Shown here: in pieces, positions 9,501-17,830 of the stretch | How the letters are laid out: the number at the start of each line of letters is the position of its first letter | Numbering within the stretch: position 1 is the stretch's first letter | Assembly: GCA_009663185.1 (NCBI GenBank) | Contig: VJZX01000014.1 | Span: 16,583-80,582, forward strand | Source of the DNA: Isoptericola halalbus | Lineage (GTDB): Bacteria > Actinomycetota > Actinomycetes > Actinomycetales > Cellulomonadaceae | Reading direction: 5' to 3' | Length of the DNA: 64,000 nucleotides | Translations under genes and position numbers: made by a program | The notes under the pieces: generated by a model | The model's database searches: none | What the model saw: the letters and a program-made list of their open reading frames with translations, nothing else | Told to the model about the DNA's origin: nothing

Positions 9501-9566
9501 CGGCCGGTGGCTACAGTGCGTCCCCGTTTCTGGATGAGATCGGGGACGAACTGTAGCCACCGGCCG
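9501..9566. repeat. Family A palindrome, copy 1
   Basis: Inverted repeat with 26-nt arms (9501-9526 and 9541-9566, one mismatch) and a 14-nt loop. The core is GGTGGCTACAGT plus GTCCCCG and its complement. It lies between the convergent Excalibur and secreted-protein genes, 18 nt and 11 nt from their stops, so it may form a shared terminator. Related palindromes are at 12035 and 13162. Confidence 0.9.
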
Positions 9567-9577
9567 TGACGTTGACC

Positions 9578-10030
9578 TCAGCCGCGCGAGAGCGGGACCA
9601 CGGGGCAGGTGAACGACGCGACCACGCCGCCGTCGACGGCGAATCCCGCGCCGATCGCGGCCTGGACCTCCTCGGCGCTGCCGAGCACGCCGTCGGCGTC
9701 AAGGTCACCGGCCGCGAGCGCCGCGCCGTAGCCGGACGGGAACGACACGGCGCGGACCATCCAGCGGCCGCCGTTGTAGTCGGTGTCACCGGGCGCCGCC
9801 TCGGCCACGTTGAGCTGGGCGCCGCCCAGGTCGTAGATGACGTCGAACGAGTGGGCAGGAGCCCCGGTGCCGGACAGGTCGTTGGGCGTCGCGACGGTCC
9901 GGTACGCGACCCCGTCGACGTAGAACGCCGGCCCGCTCACGCCGGCCTGGGCGGCCGCGGCGGGCAGCAGCGCGGCGCCGGCCGCGAGGACGGCTGTGCC
10001 GACGGCGGCGAGCGTGCGGGTGCGGTTCAT
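9578..10030 (-). CDS. Small secreted protein with EF-hand-like loop
   Basis: 150-aa exported protein. A Sec signal peptide spans residues 1-29 with likely cleavage after AAAAQA. The mature part includes an EF-hand-like calcium loop ([13 protein letters not shown]) and two Cys-poor beta-type segments ([25 protein letters not shown]). GGGGAG lies 5 nt before the ATG. I do not recognise a named family; the Asp-rich loop resembles dockerin/EF-hand repeats, but only one copy is present. It is divergent from the two-component system and ends at the family A palindrome. Confidence 0.7.
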   Translation of the reverse strand: MNRTRTLAAVGTAVLAAGAALLPAAAAQAGVSGPAFYVDGVAYRTVATPNDLSGTGAPAHSFDVIYDLGGAQLNVAEAAPGDTDYNGGRWMVRAVSFPSGYGAALAAGDLDADGVLGSAEEVQAAIGAGFAVDGGVVASFTCPVVPLSRG

Positions 10031-10189
10031 GGTTCTCCCCTCTCCGAGCCGGCCCGTGCGGTCGGCTCCCCTCCACCTCACCGCTCCGCAGCCGGCGACT
10101 CCATGACGGCCGGCTTACTTCGTGCTTACGAGGTGGTGACGCAGCTCCCTGCCAGGCCCGACGGCGGTCCTCGCCGCGTGCGCCGCGCC

Positions 10190-10201
10190 TACGCTGGGTG
10201 C
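10190..10201 (+). promoter_or_regulatory. Leaderless -10 box of the response regulator
   Basis: TACGCT (10190-10195) is followed by exactly 6 nt and then the GTG start, with no ribosome-binding site. This is the standard spacing for leaderless actinobacterial transcripts. Confidence 0.5.
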
Positions 10202-10981
10202 GTGGCCCGGGTCCTCGTGGTGGACGACGACGTCACCGTCGCGGAGGTGGTGGTGGCGTACCTCGAGCGCGCCGGGCTACGGGCCGAGCACGCCGCGGAC
10301 GGGCCCACCGCCCTCGAGGCCGCGGCCGCCCGCCCGCCCGACGCCGTCGTGCTCGACCTCATGCTCCCCGGGATCGACGGGATCGAGGTCTGCCGCCGGC
10401 TCCGGGCCGCCCGGCCGGGCCTGCCCGTGCTCATGCTCACCGCGCGCGGAGAGGAGGAGGACCGCATCCTGGGCCTCGAGGTCGGCGCCGACGACTACGT
10501 CACCAAGCCGTTCAGTCCTCGCGAGCTCGTGCTGCGGGTGCGGTCGGTGCTGCGGCGCTCGCTGCCCGCCGGCGGCCCCGACGTGACCCCGGCCGACGGC
10601 CACGCGCAAGCACCGCCGTCGGGCACGCTGCGCGACGGCGACCTCGTGCTCGACGCCGCGGCTCACCGCGTCCTGCGCCGCGACCAGGAGCTCCAGCTCA
10701 CCGTGCGCGAGTTCGACCTGCTGCGCTGGTTCCTCGCGCACCCGGGCCAGGTGCACGACCGCGAGACGCTGCTGCGCGAGGTGTGGGGCTGGGAGTTCGG
10801 CGACCGCTCGACCGTCACGGTGCACGTGCGACGGCTGCGCGAGAAGGTCGAGGCCGACCCCTCGCGCCCGACGCGGCTCGTGACGGTGTTCGGCGTGGGA
10901 TACCGCTGGGACGCGTCCGTGCCGGCACCTGTGCAGGCCTCCGAGCAGGCCTCCGATCAGGCCGAGGTCGGTGCGTCGTGA
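10202..10981 (+). CDS. OmpR/PhoB-family response regulator
   Basis: 259-aa DNA-binding response regulator. The receiver domain (1-115) has the acidic pocket DDD at 8-10, phospho-acceptor Asp52 in VVLDLMLPG and Lys102 in DYVTKPFSP. The winged-helix effector (about 145-235) ends [31 protein letters not shown]. The GTG at 10202 starts directly at the receiver and follows a leaderless -10 box. The stop overlaps the kinase start by 4 bp (GTGA), so the two are translationally coupled. No target or signal is evident. Confidence 0.92.
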   Translation: MARVLVVDDDVTVAEVVVAYLERAGLRAEHAADGPTALEAAAARPPDAVVLDLMLPGIDGIEVCRRLRAARPGLPVLMLTARGEEEDRILGLEVGADDYVTKPFSPRELVLRVRSVLRRSLPAGGPDVTPADGHAQAPPSGTLRDGDLVLDAAAHRVLRRDQELQLTVREFDLLRWFLAHPGQVHDRETLLREVWGWEFGDRSTVTVHVRRLREKVEADPSRPTRLVTVFGVGYRWDASVPAPVQASEQASDQAEVGAS

Positions 10982-12012
10982 GCCCGGTGCTCGAGGGTGT
11001 CGTCCTGTCGGCCGGGGTGGCCGGGGGTGTCGGCGCTCTCGGCGCGGCCGTCGTGCTCGCCGTGGGCCGACGCCGGCCCGCGGTGGCGGCGGTGCTCGCG
11101 CCGCTCGTGGTGGTCGGGTCGGTCGCGGCCGGCGTCTACGCGAGCGCGCGGGCGATGTTCCTGTCCGAGGGCGACTCCGCGACCGTGCTCTGGCTGCTGC
11201 TCGCGGCCGTGCCGGTGGCACTGGGGGTCGGGCTCGCGCTGGCGGTGCGCACGCACCGGGTGGGGCTCGAGCGGGCGGCGGCCGTGGCCGCGCGGGACCG
11301 GGACCGCGAGGTCGAGGAGCGGCGGCGTGAGCTCGTCACGTGGGTGTCGCACGACCTGCGCACGCCTCTGGCCGCGGTCCGTGCGCTCGCCGAGGCGCTC
11401 GAGGACGGGGTCGCCGAGCCGGCCGTGGCGGTCAAGGGCATCCAGGCCGAGAACCTGCGCATGAGCGAGATGGTCGACGACCTGCTCGCGCTGTCGAGGC
11501 TGCAGTCCTCGGGGCTCGAGCTGCGCCGCGAGCCGGTCGCCGTGGGCGACCTGGTGTCCGACGCGCTCGCTGCCGCGACGCCGTTGGCGGACGCCGCGGG
11601 GGTGACGCTGTCCGGCGTGGTCACCTCGCCCGTGGTGGCGCGGGTCGACGCGCGCGAGGTGGCCCGGGCGCTGGGCAACCTCGTCGCCAACGGCGTCCGG
11701 CACACCCCCGCGGGCGGCGCGGTGCGCGTCCGGGTGAGCGCTGCGGGGCGCGGGGCCGACGGCGCGGCGAGCACCGCCGTCGTGCAGGTCACCGACCGTT
11801 GCGGCGGCATCCCCGCCGACGACCTGCGGCGGGTGTTCGACGCCGGGTGGCGCGGAACCGCCGCGCGGACTCCCGGGGGCGGCGGAGCGGGCATCGGGCT
11901 GTCGATCGTCCGCTCCGTGGCGGACGCGCACGGCGGGAGCATCGCCGTCGAGAACGTGGCGCTGCCCGACGGCGGCACCGGCTGCCGCTTCACGCTGACG
12001 CTCCCCACCTGA
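10978..12012 (+). CDS. Sensor histidine kinase
   Basis: 344-aa membrane kinase that should phosphorylate the overlapping response regulator. Three hydrophobic helices lie at about 4-29, 34-54 and 67-87 with only short extracellular loops, so it probably senses a membrane or internal signal. The H box [10 protein letters not shown] has His125; N box [12 protein letters not shown]1 DRCGGIP and G2 [11 protein letters not shown] follow. There is no HAMP or PAS domain. The GTG start overlaps the regulator stop. A family A palindrome follows the gene by 23 nt. Confidence 0.9.
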   Translation: MSPVLEGVVLSAGVAGGVGALGAAVVLAVGRRRPAVAAVLAPLVVVGSVAAGVYASARAMFLSEGDSATVLWLLLAAVPVALGVGLALAVRTHRVGLERAAAVAARDRDREVEERRRELVTWVSHDLRTPLAAVRALAEALEDGVAEPAVAVKGIQAENLRMSEMVDDLLALSRLQSSGLELRREPVAVGDLVSDALAAATPLADAAGVTLSGVVTSPVVARVDAREVARALGNLVANGVRHTPAGGAVRVRVSAAGRGADGAASTAVVQVTDRCGGIPADDLRRVFDAGWRGTAARTPGGGGAGIGLSIVRSVADAHGGSIAVENVALPDGGTGCRFTLTLPT

Positions 12013-12034
12013 CCGGCCGACGGCTGCCGGCGGC

Positions 12035-12098
12035 TGCCGGTGGCTAGAGTTTGTCCCCGTTTTCGGTCGAGAACGGGGACAAACTCCAGCCACCGGCA
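12035..12098. repeat. Family A palindrome, copy 2
   Basis: 27-nt arms (12035-12061 and 12072-12098, one mismatch) around a 10-nt loop; core GGTGGCTAGAGT plus TTGTCCCCG. It lies 23 nt after the histidine kinase stop and 50 nt before the AbiEi-like gene on the same strand. Confidence 0.9.
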
Positions 12099-12147
12099 AA
12101 CGTTGTCCACAGGGGGTCAGCGGCGTGGGCCATACTTCTGGTCGCAT

Positions 12148-13215
12148 GTGCCCGTGACGCGACCTGATCCGCTCCCCGCCGAGCTCCGTGCGCGCGCCAC
12201 CCGGCAGGAGTGGCTCGTCGACACACGCCAGCTCGCCGAGGTCGGCCTCAGCCGCCAGCAGGTCAGCAAGCTGTGCACTCGCGGTGTGCTGACGCGCGTG
12301 GCATACGGTGTGTACGACCTGATCCCCGAGGACCCCGATGCCCGCACGGAGGACCCGAGCTCGGCCCGCGACGACCCTCTCGACCATCGGCGACGCCGCT
12401 CAGCGTGGCTCGGGATGCTCACCCATGGTCCTGATGCCGTGGCCGTCGGCCAGACGGCGCTCGTCCTGCACGGCATCCAAGGGCTGCCGAAGCGGCCCAA
12501 GGTCGAGATCGCTCGGGCGGACCGCCGGGAACGGCGCGCCCGCGACGGCGTCGCACTCCGCCGTTACTCCGGGCTCGACCGGCTGGCCCGGGTCCAGGGA
12601 CGCCTCGTGGTCCCGGTCGAGCAGGCGTTGGCACAGGCAGTTCCGGAGCTCGGGCGCCGCCACGCCGTCGCTTGCCTGGACAGCGCCGTCCACCAGCGGC
12701 TGATCTCGGCCGAGGGAGTCCGCCGCGCGCACGACGCCGCCAGGGGCCGCCGGGGCGTCGAGCGGACGCACTCGTGGTGGGACCTCGTCGACGGCCGGGC
12801 GGAGTCCCCTGCCGAGACGTGGGCGCGTCTCAGCTGCGTGGACGAGGGCATCCCTCCGGACGTGCTCCAGCAGAAGTTCGTCGTCGAGCGGGACCGCATC
12901 GCCCGGGTGGACATGGCGTGGTGGCTGGGCCCGGGGCGATGGCTCATCGCGGAGATCGACGGCGCGAAGGCGCATGAGGGCGCGCTCGTGCGCGACAGCC
13001 AACGGCAGAATCCGCTCGTCGGGGCAGGGAACGTGATACAGCGGTTCACCGGGCTCGACGCAGGGAGCAGCACGATCGGGCCGAGCCTCAAGCCGTTGCT
13101 CGCCGCTGCGGGTTGGCGGCCTGGCCGACCGGTACCTCGCGGCCCGCAGCTGCTCCCGGACGTCGGTGGCTACCGTTTGTCCCCGAAGCTGGCCGGAATC
13201 GGGGACAAGCTGTAG
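12148..13215 (+). CDS. AbiEi-type antitoxin-domain protein with a nuclease-like C-terminus
   Basis: 355-aa protein. The N-terminal winged-helix segment (RATRQEWLVDTRQLAEVGLS, LCTRGVLTRVAYGVYDLIP) matches the AbiEi antitoxin N-terminal domain. The middle carries WLGMLTHGPDAVAVGQTALVLHGIQGLP. The C-terminal part has RVDMAWWLGPGRWLIAEIDG with a spaced D/E-x-D pattern resembling PD-(D/E)XK/DUF559 nuclease folds, followed by RDSQRQNPL and VIQRFT. No AbiEii-like nucleotidyltransferase toxin is next to it, so it is an orphan. GTG 12148 is preferred; GTG 12154 is possible. The last 17 residues and the TAG stop are encoded by a family A palindrome. Function inferred only from domains. Confidence 0.7.
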   Translation: MPVTRPDPLPAELRARATRQEWLVDTRQLAEVGLSRQQVSKLCTRGVLTRVAYGVYDLIPEDPDARTEDPSSARDDPLDHRRRRSAWLGMLTHGPDAVAVGQTALVLHGIQGLPKRPKVEIARADRRERRARDGVALRRYSGLDRLARVQGRLVVPVEQALAQAVPELGRRHAVACLDSAVHQRLISAEGVRRAHDAARGRRGVERTHSWWDLVDGRAESPAETWARLSCVDEGIPPDVLQQKFVVERDRIARVDMAWWLGPGRWLIAEIDGAKAHEGALVRDSQRQNPLVGAGNVIQRFTGLDAGSSTIGPSLKPLLAAAGWRPGRPVPRGPQLLPDVGGYRLSPKLAGIGDKL

Positions 13216-13223
13216 CCACCGGC
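13162..13223. repeat. Family A palindrome, copy 3
   Basis: 24-nt arms (13162-13185 and 13200-13223, three mismatches) with a 14-nt loop. It is embedded in the 3-prime end of the AbiEi-like gene and supplies its TAG stop at 13213-13215. It ends 9 nt from the end of the convergent metS gene. Confidence 0.85.
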
Positions 13224-13231
13224 CGACAAGG

Positions 13232-13399
13232 TCACGTGTCGCGCTCGATGATCCCCACGTCCTCGCGGTGGTCGTCGTAGCCTCCGGCCGGGTAACCAGT
13301 GCGCTCCGGGTGGCCCCGCAACCAGACGATGCTCGCGGTCAGCCCGCCCCAGATGACGAGCATGGCAACGATCATGAGGATGATGGCGGTGGCGGTCAT
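13232..13399 (-). CDS. metS: Methionine/alanine importer small subunit (MetS family)
   Basis: 55-aa protein with a single N-terminal transmembrane helix (about 3-27, TAIILMIVAMLVIWGGLTASI) and a short hydrophilic tail ending GIIERDT. The start ATG overlaps the stop of the upstream NSS transporter (ATGA), as in known metPS pairs. MetS is reported to be required for activity of the partner permease MetP in corynebacteria. Size, topology and overlap all support the call. Confidence 0.85.
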   Translation of the reverse strand: MTATAIILMIVAMLVIWGGLTASIVWLRGHPERTGYPAGGYDDHREDVGIIERDT

Positions 13400-14991
13400 C
13401 GGGTCGCCTCCTTCGGAGCGGCGGTCTCAGCCAGCGGCGGGTACGGCGGCCACGGCGTGAAGACGTCGGGGTCCCTCCTCCAGCGTGGCAGCGTGAGCAG
13501 GACGGCGCCAGCCACGAGGAACACGACCGTGCCCCAGCCCACGATGAGCAGGTAGGTCGTGTCGTAGCCCTCGTAGGGCTCGCGCAGCAGGTTGATGATG
13601 CGCTGCACGAGCATGACGGCCAGGACTACCGGCACGATGAGGCCGACGCACGCGTACCACCACGCTCCCACCACACCGGTCGACACGGCGTTGAGGTGGT
13701 AACGCAGCTCGGGCGCCCGGCGGTACACCCACACCACGAACACGCACATGAAGATCGCCGACGCCACGATGCCGATGTTGTTGGACCAGTTGTCCATGGT
13801 GTCGAGCGCGATGAGGCCGGTCGTCGTCGAGAAGCCGACGATCGACAGGATCCCCGAGAAGACGCCCAGGTAGACGGCCGCCATCTGGCGGTTCAGGCCC
13901 CACTTCTCCTGCAGCGCGGCCGAGACCACCTGAAGGATCGACAGCAGCGACGTGAAGCCCGCCATGACCAGCGAGCCGAAGAACAGGGCACCGAACACCG
14001 GTCCCGCGGGCATCTGGGAGACGATCTCGGGGAACGTGATGAACGCCAGCGTGACGCCCACGATGCCGAGCTCGTCGACCGCGACCCCCTCGTTGACCGC
14101 CAGGAAGCCCAGCGCGGAGAACACGCCGATGCCGGCGAGCAGCTCGAAGCCGGAGTTGGAGAACGCCACGACCAGGCCCGGCGTGGTCATGTTCGCGCGA
14201 CGCTTCCGGTAGGACGAGTACGTGATCATGATGCCGAACGCGATCGACAGCGAGAAGAAGATCTGGCCGTAGGCCGCGATCCACACGTCCGGGTTGCCCA
14301 GGGCCGACCAGTCGGGGGTGAACAGTGCGTTGAGGCCCTCAGCCGCGCCGTCGAGGAAGATCGATCGGACCACGAGGATCCCGAACGAGACGACCAGCAG
14401 CGGGATGAACACGACATTGGCACGCTGCACGCCCTTGGCGACGCCTGCGGCGAGCACGACGATCGCGACGACCCACACGATGGCGAGCGGGATGAGCACC
14501 GCGGCGACGAAGTCGAGCGTGAACCAAGGGTCCTCGCCGCCGACGTCGGCCAGCTGGAGGTGCTCGCCGACGAAGAACCCGGCAGTGTCGGTGCCCCAGC
14601 GCAGGTCGAACGAGTAGACGAAGAAGCTCAGCGCCCACGCGAGGACCGCGGCGTAGTAGATGGAGATGACGAAGCAGATCATCACCTGGAACCAGCCGAG
14701 GCTCTCGAGCCAGCGCTTGACGCGGCGGAACGCCATCGGTGCGGCACCGCGGAACCGGTGGCCCAGCGCGTAGTCGAGGAAGAGGATCGGGATGCCTGCC
14801 GTCAGCAGCGCGATCAGGTAGGGCACGAGGAACGCGCCACCACCGTTCTCGTACGCCACACCGGGGAATCGCCAGATGTTGCCGAGGCCCACAGCTGAGC
14901 CGATCGCCGAGAGAATGAATCCGACCTGCCCGGTGAACTGCTCCCGGGGCGGATGGGTCACGCTGGTGCTGTTCGCGCTCACGGGTGTCAC
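13396..14991 (-). CDS. metP: NSS-family sodium-dependent transporter (methionine/alanine MetP-like)
   Basis: 531-aa secondary transporter of the neurotransmitter:sodium symporter family with about 11-12 membrane helices. The TM1 signature GSAVGLGNIWRFPGVAYENGGGAF contributes the unwound Na+/substrate site. It is followed at once by the overlapping metS gene, which favours methionine/alanine uptake rather than tryptophan or tyrosine. The start is GTG; position 14991 has GGAGG only 3 nt upstream, while the next GTG at 14982 is 11-12 nt from it, so the real start may be the latter. The 270 nt upstream hold no gene. Confidence 0.88.
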   Translation of the reverse strand: MTPVSANSTSVTHPPREQFTGQVGFILSAIGSAVGLGNIWRFPGVAYENGGGAFLVPYLIALLTAGIPILFLDYALGHRFRGAAPMAFRRVKRWLESLGWFQVMICFVISIYYAAVLAWALSFFVYSFDLRWGTDTAGFFVGEHLQLADVGGEDPWFTLDFVAAVLIPLAIVWVVAIVVLAAGVAKGVQRANVVFIPLLVVSFGILVVRSIFLDGAAEGLNALFTPDWSALGNPDVWIAAYGQIFFSLSIAFGIMITYSSYRKRRANMTTPGLVVAFSNSGFELLAGIGVFSALGFLAVNEGVAVDELGIVGVTLAFITFPEIVSQMPAGPVFGALFFGSLVMAGFTSLLSILQVVSAALQEKWGLNRQMAAVYLGVFSGILSIVGFSTTTGLIALDTMDNWSNNIGIVASAIFMCVFVVWVYRRAPELRYHLNAVSTGVVGAWWYACVGLIVPVVLAVMLVQRIINLLREPYEGYDTTYLLIVGWGTVVFLVAGAVLLTLPRWRRDPDVFTPWPPYPPLAETAAPKEATR

Positions 14992-15265
14992 ACCCTCCGT
15001 GTTGATCGACGTCGAATCAAACGCGTCTCACCTGCGATCATGGCTGACGTCGGCCGTGTCGGCAACGGTTGCGGATCTCGATACCAGACTGTTACCGGCT
15101 GAGTGCGCCCCGACGACGGCAATTCCTCTTCTTTGCCTGGCTCCGCGCGTGTCATCTCTGCCGTCATCGGCTTCACGACATGCCTCGGACTTTTCCTTTG
15201 AACACGCCCGTTTCTGCCGCCAGGACGGTCATAGCGGCAGAGATGACGTGCTCAATGCGAAGGGA

Positions 15266-16525
15266 TCAGCCCAGCAGTCGCTCGACGTACCCGCCGCGGA
15301 GCTTGCCGGCCGGGTCCAGCTTCCCGGCGAGCGCCCGGAAGTCGCCGAACCGGGGATACGTCGCGGCGACGTCGCGCAGGTCGGCGGCGAAGATCTTGCC
15401 CCAGTGCGGGCGTGCGCCGAGCGGGAGCAGCGCCTCCTCGAGCCGCGGCAGCACGGCCGCGACGTCGGCGTCGTGGGGCAACCACGTGAAGTGGAACCCG
15501 ACGGAGTCCTCGGCGAACGGGCTGAGCCACAGGTCGTCGGCCGCGATGGTGCGGATCTCGCTCGTCTGCAGCTGCGGCGCGACGACTGGGCCGAGCGAGC
15601 GCAGGGCCGCGATCGCCGTGGCGGCGTTGCGGCGCGGCAGCAGGTACTCCGACTGGAGCTCCGCGCCCGACGACGGCGTGAACTCGAGCTTGAAGTGGCT
15701 GAGCCGGTCGTGCCACGGCCCCGGCACGCCGAGCTGCTCGGTACACGCGACCGGGTCCATGCCGGGCACCGGGTGCTGCGGCTCGGTCGCCCACCGCAGG
15801 CCGGGCAGGGAGACCGGGCGGCCGTCGTCGGCCGCGGCGCCGGCGGGGACGCGCGACTTGAACCAGACCTGCCGCGCGGCGGGCTCGTCCCACCCCGTGA
15901 AGACGCTCACCGAGGACGCGGCCCCCGTGACATCGTCGAACCGCTCGAGGAGCACGTCCCACGGCAGGTCGAGCGCGACGTCCTGCCGTACGTCGTACGT
16001 GGGCTCGGTCTCGAGCTCGACCCGCGTGACGACGCCGAGCGCCCCGAGCGACACGACGGCGCCCGCGAACTCGTCCTCCCCGCGCACGAGGCGGTGCTGC
16101 CTGCCGTCGGGCGTCATGAGCTCGAGCCCGACGACGGCACCCGCGAGGCTCTTCGTGGCGTCGCCCGAGCCGTGGGTCGCCGTCGCGACGGCGCCGGCGA
16201 CCGAGATGTGCGGCAGCGAGGCCATCGTCGCCAGCGCCCGGCCCTGCAGGTGCAGCGTGCGCATGATGTCGCCGTAGCGCAGGCCCGCGGCGACCGACAC
16301 GACGCCGGTGCCGGGGTCGACGTCGACGGCGGGCCGGCCGTCGTCGAGCCCGTCCACCTGCACGTGCACGCCGGTGGTGTCCGCGATGTCGTTGAACGAG
16401 TGCCGCGAACCCAGCGCGCGGACGCGGTCGGCTCGGGCGAGCACGTCGGCGAGCTCGTCGAGCGTCGTGGGACGCGCGACCTCGCGCGCGCTGTACGTGA
16501 GGTTCCCGGCCCAGTTGCGATGCAC
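15266..16525 (-). CDS. FAD-dependent alditol oxidase (xylitol/sorbitol oxidase type)
   Basis: 419-aa VAO-fold flavoprotein expected to oxidise a terminal alcohol of a sugar alcohol with O2, giving an aldose and H2O2. His42 in LGSRHSFNDIAD is the residue that carries covalent FAD in Streptomyces AldO. FAD-binding segments VAGAVATATHGSG and GALGVVTRVEL follow; the C-terminal substrate domain has WGKIFAADL and FRALAGKLDPAGKLRGGYVERLL. The GTG start follows CAGGGT by 6 nt (leaderless pattern). A triplicated family B repeat lies upstream of it. Related lactone oxidases are the main alternative. Confidence 0.85.
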   Translation of the reverse strand: MHRNWAGNLTYSAREVARPTTLDELADVLARADRVRALGSRHSFNDIADTTGVHVQVDGLDDGRPAVDVDPGTGVVSVAAGLRYGDIMRTLHLQGRALATMASLPHISVAGAVATATHGSGDATKSLAGAVVGLELMTPDGRQHRLVRGEDEFAGAVVSLGALGVVTRVELETEPTYDVRQDVALDLPWDVLLERFDDVTGAASSVSVFTGWDEPAARQVWFKSRVPAGAAADDGRPVSLPGLRWATEPQHPVPGMDPVACTEQLGVPGPWHDRLSHFKLEFTPSSGAELQSEYLLPRRNAATAIAALRSLGPVVAPQLQTSEIRTIAADDLWLSPFAEDSVGFHFTWLPHDADVAAVLPRLEEALLPLGARPHWGKIFAADLRDVAATYPRFGDFRALAGKLDPAGKLRGGYVERLLG

Positions 16526-16570
16526 GGGCCCACCCTGCCACGAGCCGTCCGGACGGCGCCGGACAGTCCG

Positions 16571-16640
16571 GCGAGGTAGAAGCGATCCCGGCGAGGTAGA
16601 GCGCTGGTCGGCGAGGTAGGACGTGGTTCTACCTCGGCGG
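16571..16640. repeat. Family B repeat, copy 2 (three direct units plus an inverted end)
   Basis: GCGAGGTAG occurs at 16571, 16591 and 16611, exactly 20 nt apart, followed by the inverted motif GTTCTACCTCGGCGGTCA ending at the stop codon of the winged-helix gene (16641). It lies between that gene and the alditol oxidase, both on the minus strand. Confidence 0.85.
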
Positions 16641-17786
16641 TCAGCTCGCGAGGTAGGCGGCGAGGTCTGCGGCCGCCAGGTCGAGCACGGAGCGCTCTGC
16701 CGCCGTCGGCTCGCGCGACCACTGCACGTCGAGCCCGTCGGCCGCCACGCCTGCGGCCGGCCATCGCCACCGCGCGGCGATGCGCCCGTCGACGGCCACG
16801 CTGTGCACGAACGCGCCGCGTCGCTCGTAGGGCTCCGACCGCGGGTCGAGCATGACCTCGCGCGACTCGCGGTAGGAGCAGAAGAGCTCGTCGTAGGCCT
16901 GCAGCAGGTCCACCACCGGCGTGCCCGACGGCGCCGCCCCGGCCGCGCCGTCCTCCCACGCCACGGAGGCGGGGGCATACAGCCGCAGCCCCTCGAGCCC
17001 GCCCGCGCCGCGCACCTCGACGGCCTCGCCGGCGTCGAGCAGCACGCCGAGCCCGCGGCGCAGGTCGGTGAGCGTGAGCGTGCACCACTGCTGGACGTCC
17101 TTGACCGTGGCACACGCCCGCGAGGGGAGGTAGCGGCGCCACAGCTCCACGACGGCGGCGTCGGCGTCGAACCGTTCGCCCAGCGGTCCGTACCCGGCGG
17201 GCGCGCGGTCGTCGAACGCGGCATAGGTCTGCCGGCCGTCGCGCGCCGGGCCGCTGATGACGAGCCGCTCGAGCTCGGCGTGCATGAGCACCTGGGTCAC
17301 GTGGAGGCCCGGCGCGTCCTCGGCGACGACGCCCGCCGCCACGAGAGCGTCCCGCAGCTCGACCCGGGTGCGCGGCCCCTCCGCGACCTCCGCAGCGACA
17401 AGGTCCACGCCCGGCCCCGGGTCCTCCAGTCCCCAGGCGCGCTCCGTCGACGCCATCTGCCGCCGAACGCGCGGCGCGGTGAGCTCGATCAGCCAGCGTG
17501 CGTCGTCGGGCCGCACCAGGTGCCAGGTCGGCCGCAGGACGTGGGTGCGCAGCACCTCGCCCGTGTCCAGGGCCGCGGCCGCGGCCGTGGCGCCCGGTTC
17601 GCGGCCGGCCTCGACCCGCCGCGACGCTCCCCACAGCGCGGGCCGCAGCTCCTGGCCCTGCACGGCGAGGAAGTGCCCGACGACGGCGGGCAGGTCGGGC
17701 AGGTCCGGCCCCCGCACCCGGTGCGCGCGCAGGCGGGCGGCCAGCACGTCGTCGGGACCGACCGCGGCGGCGTCGAGCTCGGGCAC
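16641..17786 (-). CDS. Winged-helix DNA-binding domain-containing protein (HTH_42/YcaQ-like)
   Basis: 381-aa protein of the winged-helix family PF06224, whose best-studied members (YcaQ, AlkX) unhook DNA interstrand crosslinks as glycosylases. Typical blocks are visible: VVGHFLAVQGQELRPALWG near residue 35, THVLRPTWHLVRPDDARWL near 80, RYLPSRACATVKDVQQW near 215 and DELFCSYRESR near 305. The catalytic QxQ/QxD motif of YcaQ would align with VQGQE. The GTG start follows CACGCT by 6 nt. Its stop adjoins a family B repeat. The exact activity is inference. Confidence 0.78.
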   Translation of the reverse strand: MPELDAAAVGPDDVLAARLRAHRVRGPDLPDLPAVVGHFLAVQGQELRPALWGASRRVEAGREPGATAAAAALDTGEVLRTHVLRPTWHLVRPDDARWLIELTAPRVRRQMASTERAWGLEDPGPGVDLVAAEVAEGPRTRVELRDALVAAGVVAEDAPGLHVTQVLMHAELERLVISGPARDGRQTYAAFDDRAPAGYGPLGERFDADAAVVELWRRYLPSRACATVKDVQQWCTLTLTDLRRGLGVLLDAGEAVEVRGAGGLEGLRLYAPASVAWEDGAAGAAPSGTPVVDLLQAYDELFCSYRESREVMLDPRSEPYERRGAFVHSVAVDGRIAARWRWPAAGVAADGLDVQWSREPTAAERSVLDLAAADLAAYLAS

Positions 17787-17830
17787 CGACCCAGCGTGCC
17801 ACGAGCCTCCGACACCGCCGCGGTCACGGA

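Noticed and set aside
9501-9566. Family A palindrome as a plain Rho-independent terminator only
   Set aside because: Its position fits termination, but the conserved arms across three unrelated loci, the absence of U-tracts and the coding overlap at 13162 are better explained by a dispersed element that may also terminate.
14992-15265. Gap upstream of the NSS transporter considered for a small gene or RNA
   Set aside because: A short minus-strand frame exists but has no ribosome site or recognisable sequence, and no convincing structured RNA was seen. It is most likely promoter DNA.
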